A DNA stretch of 64,000 bases from Anaerococcus porci (GCF_009696575.1 NZ_VULQ01000006.1:1-64000); one strand, 5' to 3'. Counted from the first letter of the stretch, positions 52,928-62,374 are shown. Program-made: numbers and translations. Notes: a model not told the origin generated them from the sequence alone.

Positions 52928-53746
52928 TTAGAAGAATTTAACAAATTGTTTGTTTCTTTTTAACATATATACACATATTACAGATAGGATTAATAGTATT
53001 ATTGATAGAAAAAGTACCACAAGACTTGGATTTGAAAAGCTTGAACCTGGTTTATGCTTTATAACAAGTCCAAAAAGTGCCCATATCAGTGGTATTACAA
53101 GTCCTATATTTGGATTTTCTTTATAGACGTAAAATATAAGTGTCCAAGAGATTATCAGTAATACTAATGTTATAAAAAGTCCAAATATTCCAAATGGATT
53201 GTTTCCTTCTTTTACTAAAATGGTGATGACATTGGTAAATGTTGAAAATAAAAGCCAACCTGCATGAAGTCCTGAAGGAATGGTGACAAAGATTTTGTAT
53301 TTTTCACTAAATTTTTTATTTCTATCAATTGCTTTAACCAAGTGAACAAGGGTAACAGTATAAGCCATTATGGCTATAAGTGCTGGCATAATCAAATCAT
53401 TATTCCAAGTTATAGTCCACAAAACATTACAAATAGAAGATCCTATAAAAATAGGTATGAGTTTATCATAATAAAATTCATCATCTGACATTGATAACTT
53501 TTTACCCAATGGCATGATTAAGAATAAGATCATACCAATATATATTACAACCCATATTGAAAAAACAAATGATGGTGGTGAAAGGAGGTTTGTATACATA
53601 TTTGAGGTTTCTATTTGACTGTATTTAAACAAAATCCCCATATATGCCATATAATTTAGCATTATAACTAAGAGAAAACTAATCCAAGCTATAATATAGG
53701 CTCTATTTTTAAATTTTTTCTTTATTTTATTCTCCTTATTTTTCAT
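52928..53746 (-). CDS. TspO/MBR-like membrane protein
   Basis: This is a 272-aa protein with about seven hydrophobic helices. LLSPPSFVFSIWVVIYIGM (near residue 55) matches the TspO/MBR tryptophan-rich motif, and later helices are rich in Trp and Phe. The extension to 272 aa is longer than typical TspO (about 160). The ATG has no ribosome site upstream; an AAGGAG occurs inside codons 4-5, six bases before an ATA. The true start is uncertain. The ligand is unknown. Confidence 0.65.
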   Translation of the reverse strand: MKNKENKIKKKFKNRAYIIAWISFLLVIMLNYMAYMGILFKYSQIETSNMYTNLLSPPSFVFSIWVVIYIGMILFLIMPLGKKLSMSDDEFYYDKLIPIFIGSSICNVLWTITWNNDLIMPALIAIMAYTVTLVHLVKAIDRNKKFSEKYKIFVTIPSGLHAGWLLFSTFTNVITILVKEGNNPFGIFGLFITLVLLIISWTLIFYVYKENPNIGLVIPLIWALFGLVIKHKPGSSFSNPSLVVLFLSIILLILSVICVYMLKRNKQFVKFF

Positions 53747-53865
53747 AAATCAAAAATATAAACTTTATAATTATTGTAATATATTTACCCAAAATCTTAC
53801 CTATTGTAATAAAATATTCTTATATATTCTATGATATATCACATGAAACATTTGATATAAAATTA
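53747..53865. other. AT-rich gap upstream of the purine riboswitch
   Basis: This AT-rich gap between the divergent TspO-like gene and the guanine riboswitch promoter has no recognised gene or repeat. The annotated promoter, cre-like site and riboswitch fill the rest of the 326-base intergenic region. Confidence 0.5.
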
Positions 53866-53910
53866 TTGACTAAGAAGAAGCAAAATGTTATAATAATAAA
53901 AACGTTATCA
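53866..53910 (+). promoter_or_regulatory. Promoter with cre-like site upstream of the purine riboswitch
   Basis: TTGACT (53866-53871), a 17-base spacer and a perfect TATAAT (53889-53894) form a strong promoter. TAAAAACGTTATCA (53897-53910), just downstream of the -10, matches the catabolite-response consensus TGWAANCGNTNWCA at all but one position, which suggests CcpA repression. Confidence 0.6.
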
Positions 53911-53935
53911 TAAAAGCCGGCTTTGATATGTTTTT

Positions 53936-54008
53936 ACTAAAGTAATATAATCTCATAATCTGGATGAGAGTCTCTACAACTTACCGTAAATAAGTGGCTA
54001 TTCTTTAG
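53936..54008 (+). promoter_or_regulatory. Guanine-class purine riboswitch
   Basis: P1 pairs ACTAAAG (53936-53942) with CTTTAGT (54003-54009). P2 is TCTCAT (53951-53956) with ATGAGA (53964-53969) over AATCTGG. P3 is ACTTA/TAAGT with loop CCGTAAA. The joining strand GTCTCTAC and GGCTAT match the purine aptamer core. C at 53998 is the specificity base (C for guanine, U for adenine). It lies before a guanine/hypoxanthine permease gene. Confidence 0.85.
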
Positions 54009-54072
54009 TTGATGTAAATCAATTTATATCTTAACTACTTAAGTTAGAAAAATATTATGAAGGAGGATCCGT

Positions 54073-55494
54073 ATGGACTCAAAAACAAATGGTTTTCTAA
54101 GTAGGTTTTTTCATCTTGATGAAAATAATACTAATGTAAAGACAGAAGTTATCGCTGGTATCACAACATTTATTACTATTGCATATGTTTTGATCATTAA
54201 CCCACAGGTTCTATCAAGCCCTTTTGAGATTATGGGAGATGGCCAAATGGCTGAAAAAATTTCAAATGGTGTTTTTATAGGAACATGTTTAGGTGCCTTT
54301 ATTGGTACAATTCTTGTAGCTTTTTATGCTAAACTACCTTTTGCACAAGCCCCAGGTATGGGACTGTCAGCATTTTTCGCCTATACTACTATGCTTGGCA
54401 TGGGATATAGTTACTCTCAAGCCTTAGTCATAGTATTCATATCAGGTATTTTATTTATAGTAATTACTGCCCTAGGTATAAGAGAGGCAATAATAAGGGC
54501 TATACCTGATTCAATTAAACTTGCAATGACACCTGGTATAGGATTATTTATAACTATAATTGGTCTTAAAAATGCAGGTCTTGTCGTAAGAAATGATGCA
54601 ACTCTTGTTTCTCTAATTGACTTTGCCAATTGGAGAGGAGCAGATGGTAATATTGAGATGATTCTAGGAGCAGTTCTTGCCCTTATAGGACTTTGCATTA
54701 TAGCAATCCTTACATATAAAAATGTAAAAGGAGCAATCCTTATATCAATAATATCATCAACTATAATTGGTATTCCAATGGGACTTACAAAGATTTCAAA
54801 CCTTAGCTTAAATATAGGTCCAAAGCTTAGTGACTTTTTTGAAGTGTCATTTTTCAACCTTGATTTTGCAGGTCTTTTCCAAGGTCCAAATTTATGGTCT
54901 TCCATATTTACTGTAACCATGCTTGTTTTAAGCTTTTCTTTAGTAAATATGTTTGATTCACTTGGAACTCTACTTGCAGCAGCTAAACAATCTGGTTTAG
55001 TAGATAAAAATGGTGAAGTTATAAATCTTAAACAAGCTCTTATGAGTGATGCAATATCAACAGCAGCAGGAGCTTTGGTTGGAACAAGTACAGTTACAAC
55101 AGTAGTAGAATCATCAGCAGGTATTGCTGCAGGTGGTAGAACAGGACTTACTTCCTTAACTACAGCCTTACTCTTCTTACTATCAATAATCTTTGTCCCA
55201 ATAATATCAATTATTCCAGCTCAAGCTACAGCTCCAGCCTTGATATTTGTTGGAGTACTTATGCTTGCTGGAATAAAAGAAGTTGACTTTGCTGATGTTA
55301 CAAATGCTTTACCAGCATTTTGTACAATAGTGTTTATGCCATTTACCTACTCTATAGCAAATGGTATAGCCATAGGTTTAATAATCTATTGCATAGTTAA
55401 GGCTTTTACAGGACAAGCTAAAGAAATAAAACCACTTACCTTAATAATAGCACTAACCTTCGCTTTTAGGTATGCCTTTATAACACTCGGTTAG
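54073..55494 (+). CDS. pbuG: Guanine/hypoxanthine permease (NCS2, AzgA-like)
   Basis: This 473-aa membrane transporter belongs to the AzgA/PbuG branch of NCS2. It has TEVIAGITTFITIAYVLIINPQ at the start, LPFAQAPGMGLSAFFAYT and SLVNMFDSLGTLLAA near residue 290, all typical. It takes up guanine and hypoxanthine. Control by the guanine riboswitch just upstream supports the assignment. GuaD follows 8 bases downstream. Confidence 0.9.
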   Translation: MDSKTNGFLSRFFHLDENNTNVKTEVIAGITTFITIAYVLIINPQVLSSPFEIMGDGQMAEKISNGVFIGTCLGAFIGTILVAFYAKLPFAQAPGMGLSAFFAYTTMLGMGYSYSQALVIVFISGILFIVITALGIREAIIRAIPDSIKLAMTPGIGLFITIIGLKNAGLVVRNDATLVSLIDFANWRGADGNIEMILGAVLALIGLCIIAILTYKNVKGAILISIISSTIIGIPMGLTKISNLSLNIGPKLSDFFEVSFFNLDFAGLFQGPNLWSSIFTVTMLVLSFSLVNMFDSLGTLLAAAKQSGLVDKNGEVINLKQALMSDAISTAAGALVGTSTVTTVVESSAGIAAGGRTGLTSLTTALLFLLSIIFVPIISIIPAQATAPALIFVGVLMLAGIKEVDFADVTNALPAFCTIVFMPFTYSIANGIAIGLIIYCIVKAFTGQAKEIKPLTLIIALTFAFRYAFITLG

Positions 55495-55502
55495 GAGAAA
55501 AT

Positions 55503-56774
55503 ATGAACAAATTTATCCTAAAAGGAAATATAATCTATAGCAAAAATGAAAATGAAATAAATTTTTACGAAGCTTCTTACCTAGTTGTAAAAGATGGTAA
55601 AAGCCAAGGAGTATATAATAGGATTCCTGAAGAATTTATAAATTATGAAATAATTGATTTCGAAGATAAGATAATAATGCCAGGTCTAGTTGATCTCCAT
55701 ATCCATGCCCCTCAATACAATTTTAGGGGTATGGGACTTGATTTAGAATTATTAGATTGGTTAAACACCTATACCTTTAAAGCTGAGGCAAAATTTAAAG
55801 ACCTATCTTATGCTAAAAGATCCTATAAGAGATTTGTAGACTATATAAGAAGAGGACCTAATACAAGATTTGCAATTTTTGCAACTCTTCATCTTGATCC
55901 AACTATTATCCTAATGGATATGATGGAAGAGTCAGGTCTTGTTTCCTTTATAGGAAAGGTCAATATGGATAGAAATGGTGGAGCTGAATTGGAAGAAAAA
56001 GATGCTGATGAGTCAATAAAAACGACTATATCTTGGCTTGATAAAATAAAAGGAAAATATAAAAACACCTACCCTATTATCACTCCAAGATTTATCCCAT
56101 CTTGTAGTGATGAGCTTTTGAATAAATTAAGAAAAGTAAAAAATGAATACAAACTTCCAATCCAATCTCACCTATCAGAAAACTTGGGTGAGATAGACTG
56201 GGTAAAAGACCTAGTACCTAAATCAGACTTCTATGGTGAAGCTTACGAACTTTTTGATCTTTTTGGCAAGGAAAATAAAACAATAATGGCCCATTGTGTT
56301 TATTCAAATGACAAAGAACAAAAACTAATGAAAGACAATGGTGTCTTTATAGCACACTGTCCTGATTCAAATACCAACCTAACATCAGGTATAGCTCCAG
56401 CAGGGAAATATCTAAGAAATGGTCAAAAAATAGGACTTGGTTCAGATATAGCAGGAGGAGTTCATTCATCAATATTTAAGGCTATGGCAGATGCCATAAA
56501 AGTTTCAAAATTAAGATATAGACTAGTTGATGAAAGTATAAAACCCCTAAGTATAGAAGAAGCCTTCTATATGGCAACATTAGGAGGGGGAGAATTCTTT
56601 GGAAAAGTAGGTTCTTTTGAAAAAGACTACGAATTTGATGCTATAGTAATAGATGATTCCTATTTATTAGAAGAAGATGAACTCACACTCAGACAAAGAC
56701 TTGAAAGGATAATATATATTTCTGAAGATAGAGATGTAGTTTCTAAGTTTGTAAGAGGGGAAAGATTATTTTAA
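55503..56774 (+). CDS. guaD: Guanine deaminase
   Basis: GuaD (423 aa) converts guanine to xanthine and ammonia. Zinc ligands are in LVDLHIHAPQYNFRG, and other signatures are LLDWLNTYTFKAEA, SHLSENLGE, HCVYSND and GLGSDIAGGVHSS. Its product xanthine is the substrate of the xanthine dehydrogenases in the first half of the window. It is in an operon with pbuG under the guanine riboswitch. An AGGAGA site is present. Confidence 0.93.
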   Translation: MNKFILKGNIIYSKNENEINFYEASYLVVKDGKSQGVYNRIPEEFINYEIIDFEDKIIMPGLVDLHIHAPQYNFRGMGLDLELLDWLNTYTFKAEAKFKDLSYAKRSYKRFVDYIRRGPNTRFAIFATLHLDPTIILMDMMEESGLVSFIGKVNMDRNGGAELEEKDADESIKTTISWLDKIKGKYKNTYPIITPRFIPSCSDELLNKLRKVKNEYKLPIQSHLSENLGEIDWVKDLVPKSDFYGEAYELFDLFGKENKTIMAHCVYSNDKEQKLMKDNGVFIAHCPDSNTNLTSGIAPAGKYLRNGQKIGLGSDIAGGVHSSIFKAMADAIKVSKLRYRLVDESIKPLSIEEAFYMATLGGGEFFGKVGSFEKDYEFDAIVIDDSYLLEEDELTLRQRLERIIYISEDRDVVSKFVRGERLF

Positions 56775-56828
56775 AGAAAAATTTATTTTGTTTTGATATA
56801 ACAAATAGATAATATTAAAAGTTCTTAT

Positions 56829-56978
56829 AAGGACTGTTGCAAAATTATGAATTTCTAATGTTCTATCATTACAAGTTACTCATAGACAATTTGAAATAGC
56901 TAACGCTTAAGTAGGTCAAATTGTTGTGGGGAGCTTGTAATGATTTTGGAACGACTAATTCATTCTGCAATAGTCCTT
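56829..56978. mobile_element. 150-bp palindromic MITE-like element
   Basis: The ends AAGGACTGTTGCA (56829-56841) and TGCAATAGTCCTT (56966-56978) are inverted copies with one mismatch. The interior also folds on itself: TCATTACAAG (56867-56876) with CTTGTAATGA (56934-56943), and CAATTTG with CAAATTG. The whole element is close to one long imperfect palindrome with no ORF. The ends resemble those of the element at 24045-24228. Confidence 0.6.
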
Positions 56979-56997
56979 TTTTATGTAAAAAATTAAT

Positions 56998-57026
56998 TTG
57001 ACAAAAACGATATCATAAATTATACT
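56998..57026 (+). promoter_or_regulatory. Consensus promoter of the malY-type operon
   Basis: TTGACA (56998-57003), a 17-base spacer and TATACT (57021-57026) form a near-perfect promoter just beyond the palindromic element. The cre-like AAAACGATATCA lies in its spacer. Confidence 0.7.
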
Positions 57027-57093
57027 TTAATAATTAAATATCTTAACTATTCAAATATCATATTAAATATGTTTTATAAGCAAGTTTAACTTA

Positions 57094-57303
57094 TTGAATA
57101 TTGTAGCCTTTAATTTATTTAAAGATTTAAATCTTAGAGAAACTATAATAGCTGTTATTATGCTAGTGCTTATGTTCTTCTTGTCTTGGTTAAGATTAAA
57201 ACAAGGCGCAGTAAGTAAAGAAAAATTAGAAGAAAATAAAAGAGATGTAGTTAAAAAAGCCTTAGAAGCTGAAAATACATTAGGAGGAAATTATGAAATT
57301 TAA
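57094..57303 (+). CDS. Small membrane protein, uncertain start
   Basis: The putative 69-aa product begins at TTG 57094, for which I see no ribosome binding site. Features are a hydrophobic helix (IIAVIMLVLMFFLSWL, about residues 18-33) and a charged tail. The frame is open upstream to 57067 with no ATG. The tail overlaps the ribosome site and start of the lyase gene by 11 bases, so co-translation is possible. It could also be a truncated gene. Function is unknown. Confidence 0.4.
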   Translation: MNIVAFNLFKDLNLRETIIAVIMLVLMFFLSWLRLKQGAVSKEKLEENKRDVVKKALEAENTLGGNYEI

Positions 57304-58501
57304 ATTTGATGAAATGCTTGAAAGACATGGAAAAGACGCTATGGCTGTTGATGGACTTGGAACAATACCTAATATGAGTCCTGATCTTCCAAAAGAAGGA
57401 TTTGATGCAATTCCTATGTGGGTTGCTGATATGAATTTTGCTACAGCTCCTTCTATTCAAGATGCAATTATTGAAAGAGTAAAGCATCCCGCTTTTGGGT
57501 ATTTTGCTCCATCTAAGCAATATTATAACTCTATCATAAATTGGCATAAGGATAGAAAAGGTATTGAGAATATTAAAAAAGAGCATATAGGATATGAAAA
57601 TGGAGTTTTAGGTGGTGTTATTTCTGCTCTAAATGTATTTTGTTCAAAAGGAGATAAGGTTCTAGTTCATTCCCCAACTTATATTGGTTTTACTATGTCC
57701 TTAGTAAACAATGGTTACAATATTGTTCATTCCGAGCTCATTAAAGATGAAAATGGAAGATGGGTTATGAATTATGAAGATATGGAAAAAAAGATTGTAG
57801 AAGAAAAAATAGTTACAACTATTATGTGTAATCCTCACAATCCAACAGGTAGGGTATGGACTAAAGAAGAACTCAAAAAAGCAGTAGCTATATTTGAAAA
57901 ACACAATGTAAAGATAGTATCAGATGAAATTTGGTCGGATATCCTTGTTAATGGAGCAAAACAAACCCCAACTCAAGAAGTTTCAGATTATGCTCATGAA
58001 AATACAGTTGCCCTTTATGCTCCAAGCAAGACTTTTAACCTTGCAGGCCTTGTTGGCTCATACCATATAATCTACAATGAATATATAAGAAATAGGGTGG
58101 ATAAAGAATCTTCACTTTCACACTACAATGATATGAATCTCTTATCTATGCATGCTTTGATAGGAGCCTATAGTAAGACTGGTCAAGAGTGGGTTGATGA
58201 ATTATGTGAAACTATATCAAAAAATGTAAACTATGCTTATGAATTCATTAAGGAAAACTTTAGAGGAGTCAACTTATCAAAACCAGAGGGAACCTACATG
58301 CTTTTTCTAGATTTCAGAGATTATTGTAAAGAACACAATGTTAATGTAGGAGAAATTCTTAAAAAAGGTTGGGATGTCGGTGTAGCATGGCAGGACGGCA
58401 GACCATTTAATGGAAAATATGCTATAAGAATGAATCTTGCTTTGCCTTATCATAAGGTAGTTGAAGCTTTTAGTAGACTTAAAGAATATGTAATTAAATA
58501 A
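57293..58501 (+). CDS. MalY/PatB-type PLP lyase (cystathionine beta-lyase-like)
   Basis: This is a 402-aa fold type I PLP enzyme of the MalY/PatB C-S lyase group. It has AIPMWVADMNF near residue 45, the CNPHNPTGR motif near residue 185, IVSDEIWSDIL and the PLP lysine in YAPSKTFNLAGL (near residue 245). Expected chemistry is beta-elimination from cystathionine or cysteine S-conjugates, releasing ammonia and pyruvate. A strong AGGAGG site precedes it. Confidence 0.88.
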   Translation: MKFKFDEMLERHGKDAMAVDGLGTIPNMSPDLPKEGFDAIPMWVADMNFATAPSIQDAIIERVKHPAFGYFAPSKQYYNSIINWHKDRKGIENIKKEHIGYENGVLGGVISALNVFCSKGDKVLVHSPTYIGFTMSLVNNGYNIVHSELIKDENGRWVMNYEDMEKKIVEEKIVTTIMCNPHNPTGRVWTKEELKKAVAIFEKHNVKIVSDEIWSDILVNGAKQTPTQEVSDYAHENTVALYAPSKTFNLAGLVGSYHIIYNEYIRNRVDKESSLSHYNDMNLLSMHALIGAYSKTGQEWVDELCETISKNVNYAYEFIKENFRGVNLSKPEGTYMLFLDFRDYCKEHNVNVGEILKKGWDVGVAWQDGRPFNGKYAIRMNLALPYHKVVEAFSRLKEYVIK

Positions 58502-58512
58502 GTAAAGTATAG

Positions 58513-58557
58513 AAAAACTCAAAGTTTTAAATTCTCTAAAAAACTTTGAGTTTTTTT
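58513..58557. terminator. Terminator after the MalY/PatB-type gene
   Basis: AAAAACTCAAAGTTTT (58513-58528) pairs with AAAACTTTGAGTTTTT (58540-58555) over an 11-base loop, followed by TTATT. The stem is perfect. Confidence 0.8.
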
Positions 58558-58635
58558 ATTGTTTCTAGGGAATTAAAAAATATTAATTTTTGGACTTAAT
58601 TTCAAAAAAAACAAGAAAAAATAAAGGAAAACAGG

Positions 58636-58675
58636 AAAATGATATCATTTTGTTCGAATTAATGAAATTAATTTC
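58636..58675 (+). promoter_or_regulatory. Palindromic operator candidates of the nan operon
   Basis: AAAATGATATCATTTT (58636-58651) and GAAATTAATTTC (58664-58675) are perfect palindromes ahead of nanE. The first matches a cre-type pattern at 12 of 14 positions. The second is a likely site for the RpiR-type regulator encoded at the end of the window. No promoter with good -35 and -10 was clear. Confidence 0.45.
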
Positions 58676-58741
58676 TAAATTAAGTTAAATATTGAAATAA
58701 AATTCAAAGGAGTATATACTTTAATCAGTAAGGAGGCTAAC

Positions 58742-59449
58742 ATGACCTATGGAGAAAAAATAGATTCTATTAGAAATAAGTTAATAGTATCATGTCAAGC
58801 ACTTCCAGGTGAACCCCTACATTCATCTTTTATAATGGGAAGAATGGCTAGGGCTGCAAAAGTTGGAGGAGCTAGTGGAATTAGGGCAAACACTTGCGCA
58901 GATATAAAAGAAATACAAAAAGAAGTAGATTTGCCTATAATTGGAATTATTAAAAAAGACTATGCTGATTCTAAAATATACATAACACCTACTATGGATG
59001 AAGTTGATAGTTTGGTTGAAAGTGGTGTTGAAATTATAGCTATGGATTCAACAGAGAATTTAAGACCAGGTGGAATTGGTATAGAAGAGTTTTTCACAGA
59101 AGTTAAGAAAAAATATCCAAATCAACTGTTTATGGCGGATTGCTCTACAGTTGATGAAGCTATAAGGGCAGACAAGCTTGGTTTTGACTTTATAGGAACA
59201 ACTTTAGTTGGATATACAGACCAATCAAAAGGTGACAAAATAGAAAATAATGATTTTGAAATAATTAGGAAAATTATAGCAAATGTAAAACATGAAGTTA
59301 TAGCTGAGGGCAATATTAATACTCCTATGAAGGCTAGAAGAGTAATTGAACTTGGATGCTTTAGTGTAGTAGTAGGATCTATTATTACAAGACCACAAGT
59401 AATAACAAAAGCGTTTGTAGATGAAATTAAAGAAATTAATAAAAAATAA
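58742..59449 (+). CDS. nanE: N-acetylmannosamine-6-phosphate 2-epimerase
   Basis: NanE (235 aa) converts ManNAc-6-phosphate to GlcNAc-6-phosphate. The TIM-barrel motifs [28 protein letters not shown] and [10 protein letters not shown] are intact; the last includes the conserved catalytic glutamate region. It begins the sialic-acid operon. An AAGGAGG site lies five bases before the ATG. Confidence 0.93.
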   Translation: MTYGEKIDSIRNKLIVSCQALPGEPLHSSFIMGRMARAAKVGGASGIRANTCADIKEIQKEVDLPIIGIIKKDYADSKIYITPTMDEVDSLVESGVEIIAMDSTENLRPGGIGIEEFFTEVKKKYPNQLFMADCSTVDEAIRADKLGFDFIGTTLVGYTDQSKGDKIENNDFEIIRKIIANVKHEVIAEGNINTPMKARRVIELGCFSVVVGSIITRPQVITKAFVDEIKEINKK

Positions 59450-59462
59450 TATAAGGGGGGAT

Positions 59463-60386
59463 ATGATGAGAAATTTAGATAAGTATAAGGGTGTTATACC
59501 AGCATTTTATGCATGTTATGATGATGAGGGTGAAATTAGTCCAGAAAGAGTAAGAGAATTAACTAAATATTTTATAGATAAGAAAGTTAAGGGTGTGTAT
59601 GTAAATGGATCTTCAGGAGAATGTATATACCAAAGTGTAGAAGATAAGAAAACGGTTCTTGAAAATGTAATGAAAGAGGCTAAGGATAAACTTACAGTTA
59701 TAGCTCATGTTGCTTGTAATAATACAAAAGATTCAATGGAACTTGCAGCACATGCAGAAAGCTTAGGAGTAGATGCTATAGCAGCTATACCACCAATTTA
59801 TTTTAGACTACCAGAATATTCAATAGCAGAATATTGGAATGATATTTCATCTGCTGCAAAGAACACAGATTTTGTAATCTATAATATACCACAACTTGCT
59901 GGTGTAGCCTTAACAGATGCACTTTTTACTGAAATGAGAAAAAATCCTAATGTTATTGGTGTAAAGAATTCATCTATGCCAGTTCAAGATATTCAAATGT
60001 TTAAACAAAAAGCAGGAGATGACTATGTAATTTTCAATGGTCCAGATGAACAGTTTATATCAGGTAGAATTATAGGAGCAGAGGGAGCTATCGGAGGTAC
60101 ATATGGAGCTATGCCTGAACTATTCTTAAAAATGGATGAATGTTTAAAGAATAAAGATTTAGATAAGGCAAGGGATATCCAATATGATGTAGATGAAATA
60201 ATCTACAAAATGTGTTCAGCTCATGGAAATATGTATGCAGTAATTAAAGAGATACTTAGGATTGATGAAAATCTAGATATAGGAAGTGTAAGAAAACCTC
60301 TATCTGGACTTGTTGAAGATGATATGTCTATAGCAAAAGAAGCTGCTGAGATGATAAATAAAGCAAGAGACAAATATATTGATTAA
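59463..60386 (+). CDS. nanA: N-acetylneuraminate lyase
   Basis: This DapA/NAL-fold enzyme of 307 aa is preferred from ATG 59463 because of GGGGGG upstream. The reading from 59421 would overlap nanE without a binding site. The Schiff-base lysine is in VIGVKNSS near residue 168, and YVNGSSGECIYQS and YNIPQLAG are typical of the group. It splits sialic acid to ManNAc and pyruvate. The operon context supports NanA over other aldolases. Confidence 0.9.
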   Translation: MMRNLDKYKGVIPAFYACYDDEGEISPERVRELTKYFIDKKVKGVYVNGSSGECIYQSVEDKKTVLENVMKEAKDKLTVIAHVACNNTKDSMELAAHAESLGVDAIAAIPPIYFRLPEYSIAEYWNDISSAAKNTDFVIYNIPQLAGVALTDALFTEMRKNPNVIGVKNSSMPVQDIQMFKQKAGDDYVIFNGPDEQFISGRIIGAEGAIGGTYGAMPELFLKMDECLKNKDLDKARDIQYDVDEIIYKMCSAHGNMYAVIKEILRIDENLDIGSVRKPLSGLVEDDMSIAKEAAEMINKARDKYID

Positions 60387-60397
60387 AGGATGATAAT

Positions 60398-61906
60398 ATG
60401 CAAGGATTTACTAAAATTGATCTAATTATATTAATAGTATATTTAGCGGTGGTATTATTTGCTGGCCTTCATTTCTCAAAAAAAGAGATGAAGGGCAAAG
60501 AATACTTTAAAGGTGATGGTACAATTCCATGGTGGGTAACATCAGTATCTATATTTGCAACACTTTTAAGTCCTATTTCCTTTTTATCACTTCCAGGTAA
60601 CTCATATGCTGGAACATGGATAATGTGGTTTGCTCAACTAGGTATGTTGATAGCAATTCCATTTACTATTAGATTTTTCTTGCCTATTTATAGCAAGCTT
60701 GATATAGATACAGCTTATCAATATCTTGAACTAAGATTTGATAGCAAAGGTTTGAGAATACTTGGTGCACTAATGTTTATAATCTATCAAGTAGGACGTA
60801 TGTCAATTATAATGTATCTACCATGTATGGTGCTTTCAAAACTTATAGGCATTAATGTTAATATACTTATTATTATAATGGGAATTATAGCTATAATCTA
60901 TTCTTATACTGGTGGACTTAAATCAGTATTATGGACAGATTTTATACAAGGTTCAGTATTACTACTTGGTGTAACTTTTGGTTTAATCTATCTATTATGC
61001 AATATTGATGGAGGATTTTCAACTATAGCAGATGAGCTTATAAATAATCATAAGTTCTTAGCAGTAGATCAACCAATATTTGATGCGAATATATTCAGAG
61101 ATAGTATATTCTTATTAATTTTCGGTGCAGGTTTAAATACAGTAGGTTCATATGTTTCAAGTCAGGATATAGTACAAAGGTTTACTACAACAACAGACAC
61201 AAAACAATTAAACAAGATGATGATAGCTAATGGTTGTCTATCAATATTTATTGCAACTGTTTTCTACCTTATAGGTACAGGTTTATATGTTTTCTATCAA
61301 ACACAAGGAAATCCACTACCACCTGCAGCACAACAAGACCAAATCTATGCATCATGGATTGCATTTGAACTTCCAGTAGGATTTACAGGAGTTTTACTTG
61401 CAGCTATCTATGCAGCAGCCCAATCAACACTTTCAACAGGACTTAACTCAGTTGCTTCAAGTTGGACTTTAGATGTTCAATCCAATATAAGTAAAAAAGA
61501 CTTAAGTTTTGAAAAACAAACTAAAATTGGACAAAGAGTATCACTAATAGTGGGTATCTTTGCTATAATCGTTTCTATGGTTCTTGCAAATGGTAATATA
61601 AAATCAGCTTATGAATGGTTTAATGGTTTTATGGGCCTTGTCCTAGGTATATTGGTTGGAACATTTATATTAGGTGCATTTACAAAAATAGCAAATAAAT
61701 TTGGGGCAAGCTTGGCCTTTATTGCAGCAAGTTGTGTTATGGTATATATAAAATACTTTGTAGATCCAGCAAAAATTTCCTTCTGGTCTTATTCAATAAT
61801 TTCAATAGTAGTTTCACTAATAGTTGGAATTATAGGATCAATAGTCTATAACAAAATAAAAGGAGACAAAATTAGTCCACCAAAAGAAACAACCATATAT
61901 AAATAG
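60398..61906 (+). CDS. Sodium:solute symporter, probable sialic-acid transporter
   Basis: This is a 502-aa SSS-family transporter with 13 predicted helices. Features are SIFATLLSPISFLSLPGNSYAG (near residue 50), YSYTGGLKSVLWTDFIQG and AAIYAAAQSTLSTGLNSVASS, the Na+-binding region. Its place between nanA and nanK makes sialic acid the likely substrate, by the SiaT/NanX-like route. No ABC or TRAP alternative is in the window. Confidence 0.88.
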   Translation: MQGFTKIDLIILIVYLAVVLFAGLHFSKKEMKGKEYFKGDGTIPWWVTSVSIFATLLSPISFLSLPGNSYAGTWIMWFAQLGMLIAIPFTIRFFLPIYSKLDIDTAYQYLELRFDSKGLRILGALMFIIYQVGRMSIIMYLPCMVLSKLIGINVNILIIIMGIIAIIYSYTGGLKSVLWTDFIQGSVLLLGVTFGLIYLLCNIDGGFSTIADELINNHKFLAVDQPIFDANIFRDSIFLLIFGAGLNTVGSYVSSQDIVQRFTTTTDTKQLNKMMIANGCLSIFIATVFYLIGTGLYVFYQTQGNPLPPAAQQDQIYASWIAFELPVGFTGVLLAAIYAAAQSTLSTGLNSVASSWTLDVQSNISKKDLSFEKQTKIGQRVSLIVGIFAIIVSMVLANGNIKSAYEWFNGFMGLVLGILVGTFILGAFTKIANKFGASLAFIAASCVMVYIKYFVDPAKISFWSYSIISIVVSLIVGIIGSIVYNKIKGDKISPPKETTIYK

Positions 61907-61919
61907 ATTGGGAGAAAAT

Positions 61920-62369
61920 ATGATATTTGGAAATATTAAAAATCTAAAAGAATATTCATTTTTAGAAAATAAAATACTAGAATGCTTTGACTATGCCAAA
62001 AACAATGATTTAAAAACTTTTGAAAAAGGAAGTTATCAAATTGATGGTGACAGATTATTTGTAAATATAGTTGAATATGAAACAAAAAATAAGGAAGATA
62101 GCTTTTGGGAAGCTCATAAAGACTACCTAGATTTACACCTTATGCTTGATGGGTGTGAGCAAATTGATTTAAACTTTATATCTAATTTAGAACTTGGAGA
62201 ATATGTTAAAAAAGATGATTATCAAGCTTTAGAAGGAGATAATAATTCCTTCGTAATATTAAACAATGAAGATTTTCTAATCTGTTTTCCAAATGATGGG
62301 CACATGACAGCCATAGCTTATAAAAAAGCTCAAAAAATAAAAAAAGCAATTTTTAAAATAAAAATATAA
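61920..62369 (+). CDS. YhcH/YjgK/YiaL family protein
   Basis: This 149-aa cupin-like protein uses ATG 61920, preferred to a TTG at 61908 because GGGAGAAA precedes it. The family is common in nan operons (E. coli NanQ/YhcH). Features are EAHKDYLDLHLMLDG and FLICFPNDGHMTA, with histidines that may bind a metal. It is thought to act as a sialic-acid anomerase or mutarotase. That role is inferred from the family. Confidence 0.88.
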   Translation: MIFGNIKNLKEYSFLENKILECFDYAKNNDLKTFEKGSYQIDGDRLFVNIVEYETKNKEDSFWEAHKDYLDLHLMLDGCEQIDLNFISNLELGEYVKKDDYQALEGDNNSFVILNNEDFLICFPNDGHMTAIAYKKAQKIKKAIFKIKI

Positions 62370-62374
62370 TATAA

